Origin: Sedimenticola hydrogenitrophicus
GTDB lineage: Bacteria > Pseudomonadota > Gammaproteobacteria > Chromatiales > Chromatiaceae
Reading direction: 5' to 3'
DNA length: 41,660 bases
Assembly (NCBI RefSeq): GCF_029017505.1
Contig: NZ_JAQGEI010000044.1
Span: forward strand, 1-41,660
The position numbers and the translations under genes were made by a program. Below, one piece after another: positions 34,699-41,660 of the stretch. Positions within the stretch are counted from its first letter, which is position 1, and each line of letters opens with the position of its first letter. Below the pieces are notes generated by a model, which had not been told where the DNA came from, did no database searches, and was given only the letters and a program-made list of their open reading frames with translations.

Positions 34699-36921
34699 TC
34701 ACACGTCACGCCTGACCGCCAATACGTCGGGCAGTTGGGCGATCTTCTCCAGCAGGCGACTCAGCTGCCGCATGTTGTTGATTTCGATGGTAAAGCGCAT
34801 ATTGGCGCGATCCATCTTACGGTTGGACTGGGTGTTGACCCCGAGCACATCCACCTCTTCATTGGTGAGGATGGCCGAAACATCCCGGAGCAGCCCCTTG
34901 CGATCGGCCGCGGTGATCCTGATATCCACCTGATAGGTACCGGTGGTGCCCTCGCCCGCCCAAGCCACATCGATCAGCCGTTCACGCTCATCACCGTCGA
35001 GGTGGCCAATCATGGCGCAGTCGTTGCGATGCACTGTCACGCCGCGACCGCGGGTGATGAAGCCGACAATCTCATCGTTCGGTACCGGCTTGCAGCAGCG
35101 CGCGATGTGGGTCATGAGATCGCCCACACCCTCGACGATCACCTCGCCCCGTCCGCTTTTCCTCGGCCGGCCGGGTTTGCGCTGGGGGATCGGTTCAACC
35201 TGCGTTGGTGTCCGCGCCGGCAACTCGTGCGGCACGCCCATCCCGGCCACCTGAATGGGGGAGACCTCGCCGCGGCCGATGGCGGCCAGCAGGTCATCGG
35301 TTTTCTTGAAATTGAACCGTTTGGTGGCGATTGCCAGATCCGGCTTCGGCACCCCCAGGCGATTGACCTCCCGCTCCAGGCTGACCTTGCCGGCATGCAG
35401 ATGCTGCTCGTAATCCTGCTGCTTGAACCACTGGCGAACCCGGTTGCGCGCCCGGCTGGTTTTGAGGTACCCGAGATGGGGACTGAGCCAGTCCCGGCTG
35501 GGGCCCCCTTCCTTGACCGTGAGGATCTCCACCAGCTGACCACTCTCCAGCGGGCGGGTAAGGGGGCGGATCTTGCCGTCGATCTTGGCGCCACGGCAAC
35601 GATGCCCCACATCGGAGTGGATGGCGTAGGCGAAATCCACCGCGGTGGCCCCCTTCGGCAGCTCCACCACCTTGCCCTGCGGGGTCAGCACATAGACCTG
35701 CCGCGATTCAAATTCGCTCTTCAGGTGGTCGACGAAATCCTCCGAGCCGGCCGGATCGTCCTTCACCTCGATCCAGTTACGCATCAGCGAGATGCGCCGC
35801 TCAAACTCGACATCCCCCTTGCTGCCGCCCTCCTTGTAGCGCCAGTGGGCCGCCACGCCGAGTTCGGCATGCTCGTGCATGTCATGGGTGCGAATCTGGA
35901 TCTCCAGGGTCTTGTCTTCCGGCCCGATCACCGCGGTATGGATCGAGCGGTACATGTTGGCCTTGGGGGTGGCGATGTAGTCATCAAATTCGCCCGGGAT
36001 ATGCCGCCACAGCCCATGGACGACACCTATGGCGGCATAACAGTCGGCCACGTTGTCCACCAGCACCCGCACGGCCCGCAGATCGAAAATCTGTTCGAAC
36101 GGGACCGCCTTGCGCTTCATCTTTTTCCAGATGCTGTAGATATGCTTGGGACGGCCGGTAATCTCGGCGTCGATATGCAACTCGGCAAATTTGGCCTGCA
36201 GTATGTCGACGACATCATCGATATACTCTTCCCTGTCGGCACGCCGGCCATCCAGCTTTTTGGCGATATCCATGTAGGTGTCCGGCTCAAGATAGCGCAG
36301 ACAGAGATCCTCCAGCTCCCACTTGATCTGCCAGATACCCAGCCGGTTGGCGAGGGGGGCATAGATCTGCTGGGTCTCGCGCGCCTCCTTGACCCGCATC
36401 GCCTCGGGAAGCGCTTTCAGGATACGCATGACATGCAGCCGCTCCGCCAGCACGATCAGGACCACGCGGATATCATCGGCGATACTGAGCAGCATGCGGC
36501 GCAGGTTTTCGGTATGCGCCAGCTCCTTGTCGTGCTGGCTGGCCGCGCGGTCGCGGGAGACAAAACCGATACGCGCCATGTCACTTACCATGCGCGCGAC
36601 GCTCTTGCCGAACTGCTTTTCCAGTCGCAGCAGATTGACCTGATCGCCCGGCAACACATCATGCAGAATGGCCGCCGCCAGGGTCTCCCAGTCCAGATCC
36701 ATCTCGGCCAGGATTTCCGCCACGGCAAGGGCGTGGCGCAGGGTGGTCTCACCGGTGACCTCGACACCCTCGCGATGAATCTCAAAGGCGAGATCACACG
36801 CCTCGTGCAGCTTTTCCATCTCTGCCGCGCTGCGCTTGACCGCCAGGCCCGCCAGCCACACACGGATGTCCCGCTCATCCAGCGCATCATTTTCAGGAAG
36901 GTTGGTTGTGATGCTAACCAT
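34699..36921 (-). CDS. relA: GTP pyrophosphokinase RelA (monofunctional)
   Basis: A 740-residue (p)ppGpp synthetase. The N-terminal HD-like domain is degenerate (ILHDVLPGDQ instead of the hydrolase HDxxED). The synthetase domain (about 215-345) carries the E-F-D-D motif (about 308-311), which marks monofunctional RelA enzymes, as opposed to RxKD in bifunctional Rel/SpoT. Then come a TGS domain (YVLTPQGKVVELPKGATAVDFAYAIHS), a helical/zinc region with ARCCKPVPNDEIVGFITRGRGVTVHRNDC, and a C-terminal ACT domain. It responds to uncharged tRNA on the ribosome. ATG at 36921 follows aagga. Confidence 0.97.
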   Translation of the reverse strand: MVSITTNLPENDALDERDIRVWLAGLAVKRSAAEMEKLHEACDLAFEIHREGVEVTGETTLRHALAVAEILAEMDLDWETLAAAILHDVLPGDQVNLLRLEKQFGKSVARMVSDMARIGFVSRDRAASQHDKELAHTENLRRMLLSIADDIRVVLIVLAERLHVMRILKALPEAMRVKEARETQQIYAPLANRLGIWQIKWELEDLCLRYLEPDTYMDIAKKLDGRRADREEYIDDVVDILQAKFAELHIDAEITGRPKHIYSIWKKMKRKAVPFEQIFDLRAVRVLVDNVADCYAAIGVVHGLWRHIPGEFDDYIATPKANMYRSIHTAVIGPEDKTLEIQIRTHDMHEHAELGVAAHWRYKEGGSKGDVEFERRISLMRNWIEVKDDPAGSEDFVDHLKSEFESRQVYVLTPQGKVVELPKGATAVDFAYAIHSDVGHRCRGAKIDGKIRPLTRPLESGQLVEILTVKEGGPSRDWLSPHLGYLKTSRARNRVRQWFKQQDYEQHLHAGKVSLEREVNRLGVPKPDLAIATKRFNFKKTDDLLAAIGRGEVSPIQVAGMGVPHELPARTPTQVEPIPQRKPGRPRKSGRGEVIVEGVGDLMTHIARCCKPVPNDEIVGFITRGRGVTVHRNDCAMIGHLDGDERERLIDVAWAGEGTTGTYQVDIRITAADRKGLLRDVSAILTNEEVDVLGVNTQSNRKMDRANMRFTIEINNMRQLSRLLEKIAQLPDVLAVRRDV

Positions 36922-37535
36922 TTGAAGTCCTTATGGAAATATCAACCCGAGCCGTACCGAACCAGGCAACGATTCAGTGCCCTAACCATTTCTTATAATA
37001 GTTATTACATATTATATGGTGGCCCAAATGGATATCAGGAGGGGGAACGGAGTCAAATTCGCCGCGCCATTCTGAACCAAACCGGTCCATCCTAAGCGAA
37101 TTTGAACCCAACCTGTGCTTTATACCCATCAACGGCGCCATTTTCCTGGTAAATCTGCTGCGTATTATTCAGGAAAACAGGACCAATGCCAAACCACGCC
37201 CGCGAGTCTAACCCGGTCGGCGGCATGGCTATATGAACAAGATCAATGAAAAAGGTTCACTGGGATAGTGTGAACCCTCAGGGGTCGATGCTGTAGGAGT
37301 GCCTCTGACGCGAATGGTTTTCGCGGCAGAAACCACGATGCCCGGGGTAGGATGCCGGTGAGGCACGAACCGTATCAAACCTTACCGCGAATGACGCGGT
37401 TCGCAAGCTCACCGGCATCCTACGTCACCGGCAAGCACCTGAGCCTGGATGAAGCCACCATACCTCCAACCAGATAGACCGTACTATTTGCGGCTTTATA
37501 AATAGTATTTAACCTTTGCGGAATCTGGTGGGTAA
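36922..37535. repeat. Gene-free stretch with two palindromic repeats
   Basis: gtcaaattcgc (about 37052-37062) and gcgaatttgaac (about 37096-37107) form one inverted pair. The second palindrome runs 37347-37423 with arms gtaggatgccggtgag and ctcaccggcatcctac, and inner arms gaaccg/cggttc. It is the same family as 39299-39370. No gene, tRNA or clear terminator for tolC was seen. Confidence 0.55.
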
Positions 37536-38987
37536 TCAGTTATTTTTCTCGCCATCCGTTGTTGTACCGGATGCGCCCGGCCCGCCGTTCCCATATTTTT
37601 CGGCGATAAAATCGCTCGCCAGCACGGTTTTCGGCGCGATCTCGGCATAGGGCTTGAGACCCTCATCGCCGGTACCCGGCCCTTGCGGCACTGGCACATT
37701 GATCGCATCGAGCAGTTGCCCCATCCCCACCAGAATACGGTACTGGGCATTGAGCAGATCCGACAGCGCTTCAGCATAGGCTCGCTTCGCCTCGAACACC
37801 TCGTTCTCGGTATTCAACAGGTCGATCAGGGTGCGCTTGCCGATATTGAACTGCTGGATGTAGGCATCGCGGGTATTCTCGCTGGAGATCAGGTGCTGAT
37901 TCAGGGAAACCAGCTGCGCCTGGGTCGCCTCGTAGGCGGTCCAGGAGAGACGCAGGCTCTCCACCACCTGGCGATAGGTCCGATTACGGACCTCTTTGGC
38001 TTCATTGATCAGATGGGCGGTCTGTCTCTGGCGCGCCTTGTCCCGGCCCCCGGAAAACAGGTTATAGCGCATCCTGACCATGGCCGTGACATCTTTATCA
38101 ACACCCGTAACACCATCCTGGTCATCACCCCAGGTGCTGCCAACCTCCAGGTTGAAATGGGGATAAAAGGAGTTGTCAGCCGCGGCCCTCTGGGCGACTG
38201 CCGAATGGACATCCTCCTGAGCGGAACGCAGTGTGGGGTGTTGCGCCAACGCCTCCTCGATGGCCGCCTCAAGGCTGTCCGGCAAACGGGACTGCAACGA
38301 GGGGGCCGGCTCCAGATCCCGCGGCAGATCGCCCACCAGCGTCAGGTAGGTCGATTCCGCATCCCTGAGATTGGCCAGGTCTGCCAGCCGACTGGCATCG
38401 GCCGAGGCACGTCGGCCGCGCACCTGTTCGAGATCGGAACTGCGCCCGATTCCGGCATCACTGCGCAGCCTTACCTGATCATAGATGCGTTTGTGGGACT
38501 CAAGGTTCTCTCCCGACAGCTCGACAAACCGCTGCTGGCGCAGGACGGCCAGATAGGCGCTGACGGTCTCCAATGCCTTGTTCTGACTGACCCCTTCCAC
38601 ACGATAACCAGCGGATGCCTGGCGGGCGCTCTGGCGCGCCACCTCGCTGTCGGTGGCGTAGCCATCGAACAGCATCTGCTGGAGATTGATGGCCGCCTCT
38701 TTACGCGTCAGGCTGCGATCATCAAACCCGGCCGCGCGGGTCGTGCTGTTGTCGCTACGCTCGTAACCGATGCCCGCCGTGATATCCACGGTCGGCAGAT
38801 AACCGGCCCTGGCCTGCTCCACCTCCTCGGCACGGGAGAGCAGTTCGTTGGTTTCAACACGCACATCGGGATTGCTATTCAACGCCTGGCGTATTGCCTC
38901 TTCCAGGGTGGTTGCAGACGCCAGGGAATACGGAATGAGCCAGAGTGATGCCGCAAGGGCGAGGCCGACCGTCTTCTTATTGTTCAT
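37536..38987 (-). CDS. tolC: TolC-family outer-membrane efflux/secretion channel
   Basis: A 483-residue protein. Signal peptide residues 1-25 (LALAASLWLIPYSLASA). Two outer-membrane efflux repeats follow (TLEEAIRQALNSNPDVRVETNELLSRAEEVEQARAGYLPTVDITAGIGYERSD; LEAAIEEALAQHPTLRSAQEDVHSAVAQRAAADNSFYPHFNLEVGS), with the C-terminal FNIGKRTLIDLLNTENEVFEAKRAY typical of TolC used by type I secretion. ATG at 38987 has ggga upstream. It lies downstream of a large RTX adhesin gene on the same strand, so it is probably its export channel; the ABC and membrane-fusion partners are not in the window. Confidence 0.93.
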   Translation of the reverse strand: MNNKKTVGLALAASLWLIPYSLASATTLEEAIRQALNSNPDVRVETNELLSRAEEVEQARAGYLPTVDITAGIGYERSDNSTTRAAGFDDRSLTRKEAAINLQQMLFDGYATDSEVARQSARQASAGYRVEGVSQNKALETVSAYLAVLRQQRFVELSGENLESHKRIYDQVRLRSDAGIGRSSDLEQVRGRRASADASRLADLANLRDAESTYLTLVGDLPRDLEPAPSLQSRLPDSLEAAIEEALAQHPTLRSAQEDVHSAVAQRAAADNSFYPHFNLEVGSTWGDDQDGVTGVDKDVTAMVRMRYNLFSGGRDKARQRQTAHLINEAKEVRNRTYRQVVESLRLSWTAYEATQAQLVSLNQHLISSENTRDAYIQQFNIGKRTLIDLLNTENEVFEAKRAYAEALSDLLNAQYRILVGMGQLLDAINVPVPQGPGTGDEGLKPYAEIAPKTVLASDFIAEKYGNGGPGASGTTTDGEKNN

Positions 38988-39435
38988 AGTGGATTCCCAA
39001 AACATGATTCATGTCACAGAAAAAGTTGCGGAATTCTAACAGAGATAGTAACGACTACACAAACACCAAACCGTCAATTCGCTCATAATTGCAAATAATA
39101 CAGGTATATGGAGAAGAAATTGGACTCATGATCGGTTGACCGGTGAGTTGGGGATGGCGATCCACAGTCATCAGGAATCGAATCCTCAGGGGTCGGAGTC
39201 AAACCAGCCAGCATTTCACCCGTTCGCTCTGCCATGGCACGGCTTGACTCCAACCCCTACCTGATCCTAATCCATTGATTCCTGGTTTGTATCGACAGGT
39301 AGGATGCGGTGAGTGAAACGAACCGCATCAATTACGATTGATGCGGTTCGCTTTGCTCAGCACATCCTACTGTCCTGTGTTCTCCGGCTTTTATCGCCCT
39401 TCAAATAAGTACTCAACCACCCATCGGAGGCCGAA
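38988..39435. repeat. Intergenic stretch with palindromes between adhesin and tolC
   Basis: aggggtcggagtcaa (39188-39202) pairs with ttgactccaacccct (39244-39258) with one mismatch, and resembles the ends of REP-associated elements. A second palindrome at 39299-39370 (gtaggatgcggtgag...cacatcctac, with inner gaaccgcat/atgcggttc) belongs to the same family as 37347-37423. No gene is seen. Either hairpin could reduce read-through from the adhesin gene into tolC. Confidence 0.55.
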
Positions 39436-41660
39436 TCAGACCGAGATCACGTCAATACCATTCTCGATCAGCAGCGTAGCCGTATCTGTGCCAATAGTGC
39501 CCTGATACTCCGTGAACTGATGGCCATTTTGGGTAATGGTACTCCCCGCTGTCCACTCGCCGCTGGGCAGGGTGACAGTGTCACCCGAATCCCCGATGAT
39601 CTCGAGCTGATTGCTGCTGTCGGTCATGTTCAACACATCATTGATGTTGAGATTGGATACACCATGGTCGCCACTGCCCAGGTCGATCCGTTCGATATTG
39701 TTAATGGTCTCATTGGCAATAGAACTGAAATCCAGGGCATCATTGTCTGGCACCAGGAGGGTGTCGAAGCCGGTGCCGCCATCGATCAGGGTGTCGGCAG
39801 CGTCATAGACCAGGGTATCGTTCCCGGCGCCGCCCAGTAGCGTATCGGCACCGGTGCCACCGGCGAGGATATCATCCCCAGCACCACCGGTGAGGATATC
39901 ATCCCCGGCACCACCGGTGAGAATGTTCGCCAGTCCGTCCCCACCAATCGCTTCGGAAGCCGTCGTGCCTGTCACGGTATTCGTATCGCCATCCAGCGTC
40001 AGTGTGATGGTATCGAAACTGGAATCGGCATCGCTGTCCGTCAGGCCGAAGTTAAAGTTAATTGTGGCGTCCTGCGCCTCATTTAGATAGTCCGCGACGA
40101 AGGCCGAGGGAGAGAGCTTGTAGCTGTTGTTATCCGCCTCGAAGATCACCATGGCAAAGCTGTCGAGACCAGGAATCGTGCTTGCATCGATGGTAATGCT
40201 TTCCTCTTCATTGTTTCCACTAAGTGTGTTTGTGACCGTGTAGGTCATGCTGATGCCACCCGAGGGGAAATCACCCGTGGCAATGCTGTCTTGTAATCCA
40301 TCGAAGCCTGCGGGTATCGATTCATAAACGGTGTAGCGCACAACTGTATTGACGCTGGAATTTTTGACCGCGAAGTCTATTGAGGTGAGGGACTTGTCGA
40401 AGGTGGCTACGAGAAAGTCCTTGCCGCCGCTGTCCGAATCCACATCCTGCCCAGTACCGACCCCCATGGTATTGGCGTTGGTGTTGACCGTGGCCCGATC
40501 GTAAGCCGAGTCGGTCTGCTCGTAGGCGAAGAATGTGGTGGTCAGGTCACCCACCGTGGTGGTAAGCAGGTAATCACTGCTGTTACCACCGCTCAGTTGA
40601 CTCGCCAGTCCAGAGGCGGGCAGCTGGACCTGCATGTCAACATACTGATCGTATGTATAACTACCAACCGCCGGGTCCAGGGCAAGCACGAACACATCCG
40701 TACCATCACTCAGCTTACCGGTTACTGTCTTTGCCACATCATCCATTGTAAATTGCACAAGCTTTCCCTGGGCGTAGAGGTCGACACTCGATGTGACACT
40801 ACCCCAGCTGAAAGTATTGGATATATCCGCAGACTCAGAATACTCCAGGGTGCCAAGAATAGTTGCGCCATTGCTGTTGATGCCAAAGCCATCCACCGCG
40901 CTAACCACAGGCACGGAGTCATTGATCGTCACCTGGAAGGTGTCAGACGAGACGACGTTGTTAGCCTGATCGACAACATTGGCGACAAAGTTCGCAGTCA
41001 GATCCTGCTCCCCCTGGCCCGCCGGGTGATCGATCCCCGCATACTGGGTAAACAGGTAGCCGTCATTCGCGGGATTGATGGTGATAGTGAATACCTGCCC
41101 CAGGGCACTTGTGCTGGCCGAGAGTGTCTTCGATGAATCATCCCAGCTATAGGTCAGCGAATCCCCGTTGGCGGTCAGGGATGCATCCCCCTGTAGCTGG
41201 ATCGTGAATTGCGGGTCGATCTGCTCGGTTATGTCTCCCGGATGGATGACATCGTTGTCGGGATTACCATCGCTATTTGCCTCGGCATCGTCATCGTCGG
41301 ATTCCGTATCGCCGACAACAATGGTGTCGTTCACCAGGGTCACCGCCGGATCGTCGCTGTCGCTGCCCGTCAGGTTCGGCGTGCCGTCGTCGGTCACCGT
41401 CAGCGCGATCGCCGGCAGGTCGTTGCCCGCATTCACGTAGGCCGCACCGGCCGCAGTCAGCAGCACCTGGTCGTTCGCCGTGTCCAGTGTGTACAGCGCA
41501 TTGCCGCTGCCGTCCTCCGGACTCGCACCGCTGCTCCAGGTCACCGCCAGGGTGTCGCCGTCCTCGTCATCGGTGGTGTAGGTCGCCGCCACGTCATTGG
41601 CCGACGCGCTGTTCTCGATGAAGTCGTTCGCCACCACGTCTATGGTCGGTGCGCCGTTGG
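39436..41660 (-). CDS. Large RTX/type I-secreted adhesin, C-terminal part
   Basis: At least 740 residues; the frame is open to the window edge, so the N-terminus lies beyond 41660. Upstream segments are acidic beta-rich repeats of cadherin/VCBS or DUF5801-like type (IDVVANDFIENSASANDVAATYTTDDEDGD, PQFTIQLQGDASLTANGDSLTYSWDDSSKTLSA). Near the C-terminus lie about five RTX calcium-binding nonapeptides (GGAGDDILT, GGAGDDILA, GGTGADTLL, GGAGNDTLV). A final ~100-residue region (NNIERIDLGSGDHGVSNLNINDVLNMTD) resembles the type I secretion C-terminal target domain of LapA-like adhesins. No Cys. Expected to be surface or secreted and to bind calcium. Confidence 0.93.
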   Translation of the reverse strand, partial: NGAPTIDVVANDFIENSASANDVAATYTTDDEDGDTLAVTWSSGASPEDGSGNALYTLDTANDQVLLTAAGAAYVNAGNDLPAIALTVTDDGTPNLTGSDSDDPAVTLVNDTIVVGDTESDDDDAEANSDGNPDNDVIHPGDITEQIDPQFTIQLQGDASLTANGDSLTYSWDDSSKTLSASTSALGQVFTITINPANDGYLFTQYAGIDHPAGQGEQDLTANFVANVVDQANNVVSSDTFQVTINDSVPVVSAVDGFGINSNGATILGTLEYSESADISNTFSWGSVTSSVDLYAQGKLVQFTMDDVAKTVTGKLSDGTDVFVLALDPAVGSYTYDQYVDMQVQLPASGLASQLSGGNSSDYLLTTTVGDLTTTFFAYEQTDSAYDRATVNTNANTMGVGTGQDVDSDSGGKDFLVATFDKSLTSIDFAVKNSSVNTVVRYTVYESIPAGFDGLQDSIATGDFPSGGISMTYTVTNTLSGNNEEESITIDASTIPGLDSFAMVIFEADNNSYKLSPSAFVADYLNEAQDATINFNFGLTDSDADSSFDTITLTLDGDTNTVTGTTASEAIGGDGLANILTGGAGDDILTGGAGDDILAGGTGADTLLGGAGNDTLVYDAADTLIDGGTGFDTLLVPDNDALDFSSIANETINNIERIDLGSGDHGVSNLNINDVLNMTDSSNQLEIIGDSGDTVTLPSGEWTAGSTITQNGHQFTEYQGTIGTDTATLLIENGIDVISV
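39854..39926 (-). repeat. Tandem RTX nonapeptide-coding repeats
   Basis: About three near-identical 27-base units (accaccggtgaggatatc followed by atccccggc) encode the GGAGDDILT calcium-binding nonapeptides of the adhesin. The near-identity at DNA level suggests recent unit duplication and possible copy-number variation. Confidence 0.75.

Noticed and set aside
34597..37095. Very long plus-strand open frame opposite relA
   Set aside because: It is an antisense shadow of relA: the relA strand has complete domains and a good Shine-Dalgarno, while the antisense translation is rich in His, Pro and Arg with no recognisable domain.
39854..39926. Short regular repeats that could suggest a CRISPR array
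   Set aside because: They are contiguous 27-base units without spacers, in frame within the adhesin, and encode RTX calcium-binding nonapeptides.

Overview
The window reads as a gammaproteobacterial chromosome. The order rlmN-pilF-rodZ-hisS-yfgM-bamB-der, the guaB-guaA operon with a divergent xseA, and a monofunctional RelA are all typical of that class. The sulfate-uptake block and the many palindromic intergenic repeats would suit a Chromatiales-like sulfur bacterium, but that finer placement is only an inference.

Bases 1-19491 are an accessory zone attached to the 3' end of guaA. The last codons of guaA (positions 19477-19491, encoding I-E-W-E-stop) recur as direct repeats at about 16-30, 3498-3519 and 7521-7541. 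The two fully visible copies are flanked on both sides by the heptamer ATACCAT at conserved spacing. This has the organisation of tyrosine-integrase attachment sites: a core plus arm-type sites. The zone therefore looks like a tandem array of integrated modules. No integrase gene is visible in any of them.

Module 1 (about 31-3498, minus strand) carries a DUF4143-type AAA ATPase, an unknown 388-residue protein and a small CcbP-like protein, coupled by 4-base overlaps. Module 2 (about 3520-7521, plus strand) carries a different DUF4143-type ATPase, a SEC-C motif protein and a 417-residue alpha-helical protein. Both ATPase promoter regions contain a perfect palindrome. These two cargoes are the best candidates for an undescribed system, possibly defence or stress related. 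The third attachment site (7367-10154) is split by an IS66-family element (7580-10114) with a perfect 8-bp target duplication; its transposase has Gly in place of the first catalytic Asp.

The third block (10256-19170) is a sulfur/oxyanion locus. A SLC13-type transporter and a sigma-54-dependent activator lie on the minus strand. Divergent from them are oscA, sbp, a Mop-domain protein, an alpha/beta hydrolase and cysT-cysW-cysA, preceded by a plausible sigma-54 promoter.

From 19477 to 36921 the genes are core housekeeping: guaA and guaB (GMP synthesis), xseA, a Bcr/CflA efflux transporter, then a minus-strand series of der, bamB, yfgM, hisS, rodZ, pilF, rlmN, ndk and relA. ispG, often found between rodZ and hisS, is absent there and a palindromic repeat occupies the gap. 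The right end (37536-41660) holds a TolC-type outer-membrane channel and the C-terminal part of a large RTX/type I-secreted adhesin that runs off the window. No tRNA, rRNA or CRISPR array was recognised.
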